NCBI GenBank assembly: GCA_016647705.1
Contig: CM028338.1
Location: forward strand, 16,156,577-16,220,576
DNA: 64,000 bases
Source: Eucommia ulmoides
Lineage: Eukaryota > Streptophyta > Magnoliopsida > Garryales > Eucommiaceae
Direction: 5' to 3'
Positions 44,200 through 57,226 of this stretch are shown here, piece after piece; positions within the stretch are counted from its first letter, which is position 1, and each line of letters opens with the position of its first letter. The notes beneath the pieces are model-generated. The model ran no database searches. It saw only the letters and a list, made by a program, of their open reading frames with translations, and was not told the origin of the DNA. The translations under genes were made by a program, and so were the position numbers.

Positions 44200-46951
44200 C
44201 GAGGTTTGGTTTGGTTTGGTTTGGTTTGTTCTAAAAAAAATTAATGTGTTTTTTATTATATGGTGTTCCCAAATTCTCTGTGTATGTGATTGTAGGGTTT
44301 TGATTTGTTTTAGGAATCATTCCCTATTCTTAAATTTATTTCAAATATTTGTGGTTCATTCTATGGATAAATTATCGATTTAGCATGAACAATTTATATT
44401 TAATAATCAATTAACTGATTTTTGTTTATCATCCCAAAAACTTCGGCACAGAAATTTCAGATATGTTCAACCTAACTTTCAAACCCTAATTTCCGAATTA
44501 GTCTTTCTGTTTAGTGTTTCTGTCTAGCGCTATTTTTGGTTCCTAAAATTTGTTATTTCTTCTGTTTTTGTGACTTTTATTTAGTGTCTTGTCGATAAAT
44601 TTCAAACATCAATTTTCAGTTTCTGCTTCTGGTTTTCATTATCTTATTATTTAGTGTTTGTTTAATGTTTATTTAGTTGGCATTTGTTTAGTGTTTCCGT
44701 TCATAGAAAACTTGGAACAAAAAAGCGTTTGGTTAGTGTTTCTGTTTAATGCCTTTATTCTACTCCCATGTTCCATAAATTGCACATACATATGATTATT
44801 TCATCTCATATGTATCGTTATCTCCTTCATAATTGTTTGATTTAGCTCTATTGTCTGATTTAGTTGTACTCTTTAATCTTATATTCATGATTCTAGGGTT
44901 TTATTCGAGGCAACTGATTTAGGCTTCATCCTTAATTTTTTCCTATTTGATTTTGTTACTATTTTCTTCTTTATTGTTTTATGAATCTGTATTGTTAGTC
45001 TAATATTCATGATTATAGGGTTTAAATTGAAACTACTTATTTAGGGTTCATCCTCAATATGTTCCTAATTGATTTTGTCGTCATCTCATTCTTAATTGTT
45101 TGATTTAGCTATACTATTAGTTGGATATTCATGATTTCTTGGTTTAATGGACCGAAATGTGAGTACTTTAATATATAATCTTCATTTTACCTACATTTAT
45201 TCGTATGTCGAATGTTGTATAGGCCTTTGCTTGGAAACTTTTTTATTTTTGGTTTAGAAAGGGTAATATATTTGAGTAACATATTTTAGGTCATCTATAC
45301 ACTTTGTTATAAACTTAAATTTGCTGATCTTTTAGGTCACATTGAATGGTTGTTGAGGCTTTTGGATTTTTTTTGGACTTTTTCCATTTAATTATCTCAC
45401 TTGTGTTTTCCAGATATGGATCATACACACTATCCGTCTAAGCTTCGGTCTCCAACATGTGGCCACAAACCTCTTTTTAGATATGGAAACCACCATAATC
45501 AACACCCACACCCACTGTAGATCCAACAAGAATATCCTCGGTAAGAATTTGCTCTATCTTTTTCAATCAGATCTTGAATTCCTGAATGGGATTCATACAA
45601 AGCTTTTCATTTGTTTATAATTCCTTAGCTTTTGGAATTTTAGTGTTACATTTGTTGAGATTTAATCAAAACTTCATCATTTGTTTATAATTCTTTGTGG
45701 ATTCGTATAAATCCAAAATCTGTTCTTTGAATGTATAATTTCTCATTTTTTGTTTAATCTATTTTTTTATTTTTATTTTTTTGCAAAAGTTCTCCTCAAA
45801 TCAAACATAATATAGGTATTGATCTTTGATTTTATCCACCATTATCATATCAAATAAGTAATTTATGTCCTTTTCCAACAATTTCTATTTTTTTTTTATC
45901 CCATCATATGTTTGATTTATTTTTATATCTTTTTGCCCAAATTTGAGGAGAATTTGGTTCACTCTTGGTTTTTAATGCATCAGAACATGATTAAATTGTA
46001 TTAGTTTTATTTCTAATGCAGTAGAACATGATTAAATGCCCATTTTATTAATTCGTTTTTTTTTTCTTTTAAATCTTTTTAAATTTGTGTTTTTTTGGAT
46101 TTAATTAAAATGAAATTAGTTGTTCTTCCTTCTAGGTGGGGACATGTTTTGTGCAAGACTATTAAACAGTAAAAAATTATTTAAAATATTTGAGGTAAGT
46201 TCAGTAGCTATGGAGTGTGAGTTTCAATGTCGTCATTTTTTTTCCTCGATTAGACGGTTGTATACTGTATATTAGTGGTTAATGTTTATTACTACGTTTA
46301 TATTGTAGAATTCTGTTGTGTTATTTTTTGTGTTCATTTTAAAACATAAGATTTGAGAATGTTGTAAAAACAACGGGGACTTTATCAAAAAAATTTAAAT
46401 TTTACCCTACAATCTTAATTATGTATTAGTGTCTATTGAGAACCAGTATGGTATTTGTTGTCTTATTATTGTTTTTATTTGAAAATAAGAGATTTGAATT
46501 TTGGATTGTATAAACAAAGGCGATTATAAATTTTTTATTATCCCTTTTTTTTTACTATGTTATTATTGTTCATTTGAGAATAATTGTTGATTATTGGTTG
46601 TTGGTTACTTATTACATTGGTTAATGGTTTTATTCAGTCGAAAATATGAGTTCATAATATAATTGTGTTGTTTAAACAAGGTCTTATGTCATTTGTTTTG
46701 AATTTTTTTACTCAATATTCTCTGTACTGATTGCATAAAGTTGAATTGTAAATTTGTGACTAAATTTTGTTAATTTTTTTTAGTTGTATTGTTTATATGT
46801 GCTTAATCAATTGTAACTATTAAATTAACAATGAAAAAATAGATTGAAATTAACCTGTTAATTATTGTTGATGTTTAAATGAAATAGATCAATCCTTTAT
46901 TTTGTTTATGTTATTTTGCACCCGTGCCTTCAAACACGGGTTATACGTTAG
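44200..46951 (+). mobile_element. Non-autonomous Helitron-like element, plus copy
   Basis: The 3' end has the hairpin ACCCGTG/CACGGGT (46919-46940) followed by TTATACG and TTAG, a decayed CTAG terminus. A block at 44230-44400 matches the reverse complement of 61720-61880. The 5' end was not located, so the start given is a minimum. No Rep/helicase coding is present, and exon-like pieces are carried inside. Confidence 0.6.
45414..46172 (+). pseudogene. Captured two-exon gene fragment inside the Helitron-like element
   Basis: An exon-like segment 45414-45540 follows acceptor TGTTTTCCAG and ends at donor GTAAGAATTT. A second, 46136-46172, follows acceptor CCTTCTAG. Joined, they stay in one frame: MDHTHYPSKLRSPTCGHKPL, a His/Pro-rich part, one internal TAG, then EYPRWGHVLCKTIKQ and TAA. 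I do not recognise the parent gene. It may instead be a decayed resident gene. Confidence 0.5.
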
Positions 46952-47443
46952 TAATGCTAATATGAAACAATTTGAATTTTTTTCTTTTTAATTTTTGTTT
47001 TAGCCACGAGTTATATCCTTACAAAAAAATATAAAGAAAAAATAGAAAAACATAATTCATACATGTAATCTAATTGAAAAACATTATACAATATGAGAAG
47101 TACATGATGTTTTACACTTCTTTTTATTTTCAATGTCAATACAAACATCAAAAAAAGGAAGTTACGATCCTTATTGATCAATTGTTTAAAAAAAATACTT
47201 TAGAAAAAAAAAAAAAAATTGGAAACTAAATCAAACATAAAATTGAAATAATTGAGAATTCAAAACCTTTAATATCATAAAACAAATGAAGTAAAAAGAC
47301 TTAATATCAAACACAACAAAAAAATGAATTTTAATCAAGCAAACTATACATAAAAAAGTCAACCACAAACTAATTACTTAATATTTATTTTAAAACATAA
47401 AATGAAATACACCAAATATAAAACTATAAAACGAAGAACCTTC
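46952..47443. other. AT-rich spacer
   Basis: No gene or element end is recognised between the Helitron-like 3' end and the gypsy-E LTR. Confidence 0.5.
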
Positions 47444-48206
47444 TTATAAGAATATATCAGTTACACCAATAGATCCATTGTATGTTCTAGTCGCCCCAAT
47501 AACAAGTACAAGAGCTAAAAAATTTAAAGAAACACCTAATGGATTAATTCAAGAGATTTAAACTGAATCTACAATAGTGAAGCGCAAATTAGGCCCAAAT
47601 GACGATCAGGGCCTAGTCCACCCTATCAAAGCAAGCGAATGGGCTTTAAAGCATGAACTTAAATGGGCCTAGGATGAGACCCACAAATTTTAGCTTATTA
47701 TTTTATTAATTAGTCTTTTAATTTTATTTTAGGCCAATTTATTGGCTTATTTGTAAGGCATTTATGCCAATTAGTCTTTTCTTTTTAGACTAGGAGTAGG
47801 GTTTTCTTTTTACTATAGGATTCCTTGTTGATCCAATTCCTTTATGGCCGCCTATTTAAGAGGCAATGTAGGCTGCAAGTTTAGAACATATTACATTGAT
47901 TAATATTATTGAGAGGATTTTTTCTTAAGTTCTTCAGAGAACTTTTTTGAACTTGTCAATATTTCTTGTGGTATTCAAATTTGATTTCTTTGTTTCGTGA
48001 TTCTCTTATAATCATTGGGTCAAGAATAATTACTTATACCTTTGGCTTGCGTTTTATTCATAAACGCTATGTCAAGGTAATCTATCCAACTTTCTGAAAT
48101 TTTCGTGTTATTCTTTTTCGTTTATAAATCTGAATTTAGATCGATCTTAGCGAAAAAACCTTAAATCGATTTTGGGTCTCACTAATTCTTAGTGAGATTT
48201 GCATCA
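47444..48206 (+). repeat. Gypsy-E LTR, copy 1 (5' LTR of a broken element)
   Basis: This 763-bp unit aligns with the LTRs at 54051 and 63539. It starts at a decayed TGATGAG-like end and finishes GATTTGCATCA. Its first part encodes a degraded DPLYVLVAPITSTRAKKFKE segment. Gypsy-E gag lies downstream, so this copy is read as a 5' LTR. Confidence 0.75.
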
Positions 48207-49000
48207 TTTGGATCAAAGTAAAATTTTAAATCACATTTCATCTATCCTTTTTTTTTTCGTTCATTGATATCTATTCATCCCTACTTTATTTTTTTTAGCC
48301 GAATCGTATCGCCAAATCTGGTCGGATTTTGATTAAGGCATATCCAAATCTAGTCAGATCTTGATTAAAAAATGCAGTGCATCTTCGTTCTGGTCAATCT
48401 CGTTTAAAAGGTTTCTGAATTTCATCATTAAAAAAAAAGGTAGCGAAATTCAGGATACAAAAAAAAAAAAAAAAAAAAAAAGAAAAAGAAAAAAAAAACA
48501 GAATAAAAAAAAATCCAGCAGCCCATATTGAGATTTAACTTTTTCTTGTTTTATTCCATAAGATTAATCATTGTGTTCTCTTTGTTTCACTTTGTTTTTC
48601 TTTTCCTAAATTTCATTCTCGGTGAATCGATTTGTTGAGTTTGGATTGCTACAAGGAATTTTTTTTATTAGGATTGGTTAAGATCGATAAGAACTAAAAG
48701 AGTAAACTAAAGAGTGAAAAAATGCAAGCGAGTGTAGGCTCATAAAAGGTTAAACGCCGAATTTGAGTGAAACTCGAGTATGAGTGCCATCACTCTTGAG
48801 GGAACACGTGAGTGAGTGTTTGTGAGGTAAACTAAATTTGTTTTGCAAGTTATTAAACATGTCTCAAGAAACAAATAAAGGCTCGTTTAATGAAGCACTG
48901 GAAACGATAGATTTCAAACTTTTCTTCAAATTCTTGGAATAAAAGATTAAACAGTTGAACTAACAGTTAGATTAAGTGCATGAGTGACTAAATAAAGTTG
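48207..49000 (+). other. Gypsy-E leader with A-rich tract
   Basis: Sequence between LTR and gag, including a long A-rich run (about 48459-48500). The usual tRNA primer site is not clear. Confidence 0.5.
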
Positions 49001-49515
49001 AGTCTAGTTCACAAAGAGGGCAACCACCTAGAGCTCCTAATGTGCAACAAAAGGAGGTGAATCCTCCTAGGTTTGACCATGAAGATGATTATGAGGATGA
49101 CCTAGATGAAGAGGATGACATCTTTAATGCGAGCTTGGGAAGATTCGGGTGTAGATATGGGAATAAAGAATATAGATATAAGGAGAGGATTGATAATAAC
49201 TAGGGAAACGTCAAGGTGAACATTCTATTTTTCTAAGGCAAAAACGATCCTGAAGCTTATTTGGAGTGGGAGAAGAGAATGGAGTTCTTGTTTGATTTTC
49301 ACAACTACTTCGAGTTAAAGAAGGTGAAGTTGGCTACCATAGAATTCACCGATTATGTTATTATATGGTGGGAACAACTTACATTTAGTAGGAGGAGGAA
49401 TAGGGAAAGAGTTATCGTGTCATGGGAGGAGATAAAAGCTACTATGAGGAGGCGATTTATTCCAAGTCACTACTATAAAGACTTGTTCCAGAAGTTGCAA
49501 AGTCTTACACAAGGG
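49001..49515 (+). pseudogene. Gypsy-E gag, first part
   Basis: Open from about 49206 except for scattered stops, the sequence encodes the Retrotrans_gag pattern: GKNDPEAYLEWEKRMEFLF, KVKLATIEFTDYVIIWWEQL, KATMRRRFIPSHYYKDLFQK and LQSLTQG. It is interrupted after LTQG at about 49515 and resumes at 52402. Confidence 0.85.
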
Positions 49516-50710
49516 TTTCCCAGGGTCATCACTAGGTTTCTCCTATAGAAAACTAAACTAAAAGTCTACCACGAATACTTCACCATCCATAAATTAATTA
49601 GTTTTACTAACAATATAGCTCTGATACTAACTGTAACGACCCGATTTTCTAAGATCATCATCAGGTTTCTCCAGAAAGAGAATTAAAACTAAAAGTCTAC
49701 AACAATTATTTCACCGCCCATAAATTAATTAGTTTTACCAACAATACAACTTTGATACCACTTGTAATAACTCGGTCTACCAGGACCGCCACTCGATTTC
49801 TCCCTTTATTACGAAGAAATAAAAGTAAAATACTAATTAATTTAGCTCCACTTTATTGCCGATCATTATCATTACAACAGTTAGAAATATTACAAAAAAT
49901 ACACTATTCACGAAATCACTATTCATAAGTACAGTACTATTCACACGTACGGTATACAACACTATTCACAATATACTACATATGGTATTATTTATATTTC
50001 CATAATAATTTATACAACTATGCCAATAATAAATAATACCAATTAATTTGACTAATTTTATAATCATTAACGGTAAATATATTTTTTACAGAAATAAATA
50101 CAATTTAAATACACTTTCCGGCATAACTCTATTTTTTCTAAATCTTGCAACAAATACTGTTGGGGGATGCGTTAACGCTCAGTAGAATCCTAACCCCTGC
50201 ATCCAATCAATACAACAAATAACACGTAGACATATATCCCACATAATTGGCACGTAATACGTTTATAGATAATAAATGGAAATCAACTATAATAATTAAA
50301 CAACAATAACAACATGAATCACACAAATACAAATATTAAATACATATATTAAAAAGGTCAAGAGTTCTACCTGAAATCATAGATTGACAATTAGTAGGAA
50401 TTTTATCTTCTGCCTTCCCCTTTTATGAACTGCCCCAACACTATACATACATGCACACATCTCTTCCTCTTTCTCTTTCTCCTTCTTCTCCTTTCAGTCA
50501 AAGCGCCCCCAAACTCTCAGCCAAGAATTCCCATTTTGAAGACCTCCCCAACATCCGATGTGTTGGGATGACCAAATTGATGGCAAAATTCTCCATGTGT
50601 TGGGAAATGAATGAGCAAGGGGACCCACAAAGTGGGAGAACATCCCCTCATCCTACTTTATTTATTTATTTTGATATTATTTATATAATATAATATATAT
50701 TTATTATATA

Positions 50711-50762
<52 letters not shown>

Positions 50763-52401
50763 CGTTATTTATTTATTATATATTTTAAAAATAATAATAA
50801 TAAATCAATCCTAAAAATCTAATTAAATACTACTACTAGTAAGAGCTAAACCTATGACAAACTACATGAAAGAGAAAAGGCTTACCATCCAACCAACTTC
50901 ACATTTTGATATATTTCTCCTTTCATTTTCTTTACTTTCTTTTTTTCTTTCTTTTCTCCCTTCTAGGTTTCGTTTGAAACCCCTCCCCAATTTCCTTCTA
51001 TCCATATATATATATATATAATATAATTATAATAATTATTAAACTTTAATCATTGCTAAAATTATATCAACACCCCATAATTTACATAATATTATTATTA
51101 TTAGACCCAAAATTACACTTGCAACCCCAAGAGTTATCAAATATACATTTTACTTTTATTTTTCTCCCTCTTCGTGCTATTTTCAAATATTTTATTTATT
51201 ATTTATTTGGTAGTTTCTTCAACAAAGGCCATCTATTATTTATTTATTTATTATCTTCTTATCCAAATCCGATAGGATTTGGTTTTCTATAATTTTCTAC
51301 TATTGAAAGTGGATTATTGAAAAGAAAAACTATTTATTAAAAAAAAAAAAATACTTTTATCCCTATAGGAATATATTAATATTCACTAAGACCCCAGAAT
51401 TTTCATCTCATTTTATTCTCTTTTACTTTCTTCTTTTCAACATAAAACACACATTCTCTTTACATTTCCACTACTAAATAAAATACAATTATACTTTTCA
51501 CCCCATATGTTATATCATATATTTTAATCTATTAATAATTCACCAAAAGAGAATCACCAAGTGAGGATAATGATGATTTGATAATTACGCATGTCACCCT
51601 TGAATAATTAATTACACATATAACCCCAATAAAAATCACACTTGTAGCTTGAAAAGTTATAATTATTTATTCACACCCCTTAATTTTTATAATATTTGAT
51701 TTTATAATATATAATAATTCATCCACTCCTTTATATAATATATTTTATATAAAATAATTGTCCGTTGTCCTAGTCTTCTTTCATTCAATCACATGAAATC
51801 AAATATATAGACCTTAATCATTAATAATTACTAATCAATATATTTTTACAAATTACACCAATACCTCATATATAATATTATTATCAAATCATATCAATTA
51901 CACTTATAGCCTAACTTCCTTGTGTGATCTCATTTCCTTTAATTTTCCTAAACTCTAACTATCTAACTATACATATATATAATCATAATAATATTTATAA
52001 TATATAATATAATATATAAAATAATTATTATAACATTTCTTTTACTTTCCTTATTTCTTTCTTTCTTGTCTCTTACTTTTCATTTACTTTTGTCTTCTCC
52101 TCCTTTATTTCTTCCTATCTTTATCTAATCGAACTCTTCCTCTTTATCTATCTATCTATAATCTATATATATAACAATAATATGATCTAGCCATCTATAA
52201 TCATTTCACTTGCAACAATAAACATGCATAATTAGCATATTATTCGATACTTTAATATAAAATACATTTTTATCCTTCTAGAAATGTATTAATATTTACT
52301 AACACCCTAAAATTTTTATTATATACAAAATAATCTTCAAATATTTAACTTATTTTAAATAAAATATTATTTTCAGAAATATGAATTTTCGGGGTATTAC
52401 A
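49516..52401 (-). mobile_element. Gypsy-F LTR with tandemly repeated LTR/primer-site junctions, inserted in gypsy-E gag
   Basis: On the minus strand an LTR starts TGTAATACCCCG (52401) and ends TTATTACA (49763), matching the ends of the LTR at 57227-58711. It is followed by a primer-site-like GTGGTATCAAAG. Two further copies of LTR end plus primer site plus leader follow (49632-49762 and 49516-49631). At 2639 bp it is much longer than 57227-58711, so it may hold an insertion. Confidence 0.7.
50690..50758. repeat. (TA)n microsatellite
   Basis: A nearly pure TA run of about 60 bp lies within the gypsy-F LTR. Confidence 0.9.
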
Positions 52402-52870
52402 CTAAAAGTATGGAAGATTATTACCAAGAGATTGAGATAGCCATAATTCACGTCAATGTGGAAGAGGACCGAGAAGGTTAGATTTCTTATCGTGCTAAAT
52501 TGTAAAATTGCAAATATGGTGGAGTTGCAGCATTATGCTGAATTGAATGACATGGTACACATAGGCATTAAAGTGGAGCAACAATTGAAGTGTAAGAGTT
52601 CCACATGAGTTGGGGTAACAATCAGATTCTTCTTCTTCTTAGAAATCGAATTGGAGTAAGAGGGATGAGAAACCTAATTTTTAGCTCAAGGCTGAACCTC
52701 ACAAAATTCATAAATCTGGAGGTACAATGAACCAAGGTAAAACCAAATTTTGACCTTCTAGAAATAGAGAAATTAAATGTTTTAAGTGTTTGGGAACATG
52801 TCATATTGCATCCCAATATCCAAATCAAGATAGTGATGATTATGAGGGATGATCAAGGCATTGAGATCGA
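52402..52870 (+). pseudogene. Gypsy-E gag, second part with zinc knuckle
   Basis: The gag frame resumes with KSMEDYYQEIEIAIIHVNVE and reaches a knuckle CFKCLGTCHIASQY near 52770, with the last Cys replaced by Tyr. It contains several stops. Confidence 0.8.
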
Positions 52871-53099
52871 AGATAAGACGGATGATGACTCAATGCGATG
52901 ATGGTTATATCAATAGATACTCCTTTGTACTTATTAAGAAGCCAATTACTCTTGTATCAATAACACCAAGGCAAGTGTAAGATGATCAAGTGAGGTTAAA
53001 AAGAGAGAGTGGCAAGAAAAAAGAGTAAGAGAAAAAAGGTGAGAGAGAGAAAAATTTTGAAGGCTAGGGAAAACAAGAGAGGAAACAATTGAGTTGTTA

Positions 53100-53460
53100 T
53101 GCGAGAGAGAGAGAGTGAGATAAGAAAAGCTTTGTTCTCATACTAACCTTAGATTGTATTTTTGTACAAAGAGATATGTTTTACCATTAACGATCTTAAC
53201 TTCTCTGTGACTAGTTTTGTTGTTTCTCTTTTACAAGATTTTGATGATGTGTTTAATGGTTTACTACCAATAAGGGGAACATCAAATTGATTTTGTACTT
53301 GGAGTATACATTCCAAACAGACATGCATATAGAAGAAATACCGAGGAAACAAAGGAGTTTTAAAGGTAGGTTAGTGAGTTTATGGAGAAGGGGTACATAC
53401 ATGAAAGCATGAATCCCTGTGCAATTCTCGTATTGCTTATACCTAAGAAAGATAGTACAT
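53100..53460 (+). pseudogene. Gypsy-E protease-to-RT linker and RT start
   Basis: Across shifted frames one reads FVVSLLQDFDDVFNGLLPIR-type linker residues, then EFMEKGYIHESMNPCAILVL and IPKKDST, the standard start of a gypsy RT. Homology stops at 53460, before any catalytic motif. Confidence 0.7.
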
Positions 53461-54045
53461 GTGACGCGCCCCAGATTTTGGAAAAGAAGAAAAGAGGAGA
53501 TAACACAATTTGGTTTCTTCCATCTATTAGTAACTAAGAAGGATGAAATATTTCTAAAGAAGACACACACTTATCCCCGAAGGGATAGAGAGTCTCAATT
53601 TATTCCGCCTTTTAGCCACAAGAGTTTAGAAATAGTAATATATACAGGGTGCTAGTCCATGATTTGAGACATAGGGCCAGTCAATGATCTAAGCTTATAT
53701 ATATATAGGGGTGCCAATCCACAACCTGAGACGTAGGTCCACGCCATGATTTAGGCTAGCGTATAAAGGCGTAGAGCAAGAAAAGTAAATATTAGTTGTT
53801 AGTAGTTAGTAGTCCATAGTCAGTCAGTTTATTTTAGGTTCATTGAGTTTGCTTTCTTGTGTTTCTTAACAAAAGACAAAGATACTATGTATATGAAGAG
53901 TTCTTGTTGTTCTTAACACAAAACAAAGATATTATGTACAATATATACAAAAACAAAGACAACAAAGACAACCAAAAAAATATGTACAAACAATCAAAAG
54001 ATAACAAACAAACAAATAAAAGAGAGATTTAAGGAACTTACCTAA
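53461..54045. other. Unresolved, possibly LTR-derived sequence
   Basis: It starts TGTGACGCGCCCC, like many gypsy LTR starts, and replaces the rest of gypsy-E RT. It contains AAACAAAGA-rich repeats (53870-54020). No matching partner is in the window. Confidence 0.35.
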
Positions 54046-54050
54046 CTTAG

Positions 54051-54902
54051 TGATGAGAATATACTAGCTGCACCAAAAGATCCGTTGCATATTTCAGTTG
54101 GTCCAATATCAAGGACAAGGGTTAAAAAATTTAAAGAAGAACTTAATGAGCTAATTCCATAGATTTGGGCTGAGTCTACAATGAAAAAACCAAAATTAGA
54201 CCCAAAGGGCGATCATAGTCCAATCCATCTCATCAAGGTAAATGAATGGACTTAGGTGTGAGTTGGAATAGGCCTAGGCATAAGATCTACAAAATTTTAG
54301 AATATTTATTTTATTAATTAGTCTTTTAAATTTAATTTAGGTATTTATTTGATGATTTGTAAGGCATGATTGTCAAATTGTCTTTTCCTTTTTAGACTAG
54401 GAGTGTAAGGCAAGATAAAAAGTTTCCTTATTCTTTCTTTTGTCTTGTAATATGAGACACTAGGGTTTATTTTATTTATTTGTTATTATGGCCACACTGT
54501 TCACCGTTACTGTCCATAGGTACTGTTTATGGGCAACATTGTTCACTAGTTAGGGTTTTTCTTTATTGTTGACTGCCTATTTAAGAGAGTTATATCCCAT
54601 ATAGTTGTGAGAGTTTTCTCTTAAGTTATTTGGATAACTTTTCATTAACTTATCAAGAATTTTTTGTGGCATTCACTCTCTATATCTTTGGTTTGTGATT
54701 CGTTATAATCATTGGGACAAGATCCTTACTTATACCGTTAGTTTGCGTTTCGTTTATAAACGTTGGGTCAAGGTAATCTATCTTAAATTCTGTATTTTTG
54801 TGTTCTTGTCTTTTCGTTCATAAATCTGAATTTAGTTTGATCCTCGTGAAGAAACCCTAAATTAGTTTCGAGTTTTACTAATTCTTGGTGAGGTTCGCAT
54901 CA
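54051..54902 (+). mobile_element. Gypsy-E solo LTR, TSD CTTAG
   Basis: This 852-bp LTR starts TGATGAGAATATAC and ends GGTTCGCATCA. It is flanked by CTTAG at 54046-54050 and 54903-54907, with no internal sequence attached. It encodes APKDPLHISVGPISRTRVKK near its start, then a stop. Confidence 0.88.
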
Positions 54903-54907
54903 CTTAG

Positions 54908-55419
54908 GGGAGTAGTATTTCCCTAAGTGATGTTTCTTTCTTCTCCTTTTTAATTTCTTCTTCTTCTTTGCTTAGTTATTCTTGAGATGCGTCTTGAACT
55001 CTTTGTAGAAGAGTATCAAGATCACCTTTTGAGAGGATTTTTGGAAGATCTTTGAGGTGTTTGAGAGGTGGAATGCTTAGGAAATCAAGAACCCCGAGGG
55101 AGATTTTTGAGTTTATAGAGAGAGAGGGTCTAACTAGTGTATCTTCCTTAACAAAATAGTCTACCTTTTATAAGCATAGGCATGCCTGTGCATTCCCCAA
55201 TGCATAGGCATAGCTAGCATGCATTAAATGATCATTTAAGGCCATTCAATGCTAATTTAGGCCAGGTAACGATGAGGATCTTCCAAGATTTGCTAGGTAA
55301 TGATGAAATCTTGCTAATGATGAGATTTTTTTTGATCAAAATCTTTCCAAAAGATTTCATCATTTAATGGTTTCATTTAGTGCCCTTAAATACTCTTAAT
55401 TGTTTTGGCATGATGAAGG
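54908..55419. other. AT-rich sequence outside the foldback structure
   Basis: No gene is seen. It holds a short GCATAGGCATGCCTGTGCATTCC-like palindromic cluster near 55165-55225, containing repeated GCATAGGCAT. Confidence 0.4.
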
Positions 55420-57226
55420 GCTACCTATGCTAGGCACTAATTATCTATGGGAAATGATAAGATTCTTTCATGATGAGATTTATTTAACCAATTCCATAAG
55501 ATTGTCAATTTAATGTTTCATTAATGACTTCAATTAATACTATTTAATGTTTTTCAATTATGGCATGCTAATTAAACCAGGTTAGGCATCATGATATTCC
55601 ATAGCAAATAATCACATTCTATGGATGAAATATTTATATAAGATATACATTAAATGCTTTACATTAATGCCTATCTTCTCGGGAAGATCCCAATTTGGCT
55701 AAGGGTACTCTTGTAAAGAAATCTTATGCTTCTTCTCAGGCTTAGAAGGTGTGCTCTTAGTAAATTTGATGTCTTGGGCACCTATTTGGATAATCAAGTC
55801 TTTATTACTTGATTTTGGGATTTAATAATTTAAAAAAAAATTAAACTGAAACATTTTTTGTCGTCAATTTGACAAAACCTAGTGAAAAACAAAAATTTTA
55901 GGGGTCAAAATGTGAAGTAATTGTAATTAGTGAAATTCCCTCAAATTAAAGGGTAGAAACTGAGTTAAACATATTAAAAGTGATATCCATAGAAAATTAA
56001 CTTTTAAAATTGTCATTTTAGTCCCCATTAACGTTTAGAAATTTGAAATTGACCCGAAATTTTTCTTTATACTGAAGTTCGATCGAATTGACGATTTTAT
56101 AATTTTTTATATTTTTTATCATTTTGTAGTATAAAACGTAATTTAAGGAAAAAAAATCGTTCCCTCTAAATCTTAGTTTAAAGTTTGTCCGAATTTTCAC
56201 TTTAGACTTGATACTTTTAAAAAATAAAACGAGTATGACAAAATGTGGTGTTCCTCGCTATCTTTAGATCACTATCAATTTTTTTTGCTTGCGGTGTTCC
56301 TCGGTATCTTTGGATCACTATTTAAATTTCATGTTTTGCGAAAAAAAATGTTTGTGTCTTCTATCTTTGTCAGTACGAATAAACTCGCATGACAAAGATG
56401 GACAATTGTAGATATCGTATTTTGTCCCACTCATTTAGTTTTCAAAAGTATTGAATCTAAAGTGAAAATTTGGATAAACTATTAATCAAGGTTTAGAGGG
56501 AACAAATTTTTGCCTTAAATTACGTTTGATACTACAAAATGATAAAAAAACGTAAACTCGTTAATTCGATCGAACTTTGGAATAAATAAAGGTTTCGGGT
56601 TAATTTCAATTTTTTTAAAAGTTAATGAGGACTAAAATGACAATAGTGAAAGTAAATTTTCCATGAATATCACTTAATATGTTTAAATTAGTTTTTACCC
56701 TTTAATTCAAGGAAATTTCACCAAATACATTTACTTCTCGTTTTGACTCTTAAGACTTTCGTTTTCACTGGTTTTGTCTAATTGATAACTAAAAATATTT
56801 GTTTGATTTCTTATTTAAAGTATTAATCTCCTAAATCAAGAAATAAAGCTTTGATTAGGCCAAAGTGGTGCCTAAGACACCAAGATTACTAAAGAAATAC
56901 CCTCTTAAGCTCAGAAAAAATATAGGATTCTTTTGCTAGTGTGCCCTTAGCAAAGTAGGCATTAAATTCAATCATTTAATGAATATATTATGGAAAGATC
57001 TTATCCATAAGAATACCATCATTTGTTAGGGATGTCATGATACCTATATTAGTAGAATTAACATGACATTAAATGAAGCATTAAATGAAGTATTAAATGT
57101 AGCATTAAATGAAGTCTTAAATGATATTAAATGAAGTAATCTTATGTAATATTTGGCGCATGAACCTTCCCATGATGATAAAATATCATCATTTCATAGG
57201 TAATTTGTACCTAAACATAGTCTAAA
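55420..57226. repeat. Large inverted repeat (foldback-like), arms about 820 and 805 bp
   Basis: The left arm (about 55420-56248) and right arm (about 56418-57226) are reverse complements, diverged but alignable throughout. Examples are TTTGACAAAACC versus GGTTTTGTCTAA and CACTTTAGA versus TCTAAAGTG. The 170-bp loop has a roughly 33-bp direct repeat, GGTGTTCCTCGCTATC, at 56247 and 56292. No coding is visible. The right arm is cut by the LTR at 57227. It may be a foldback or long-TIR MULE-like element. Confidence 0.75.
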
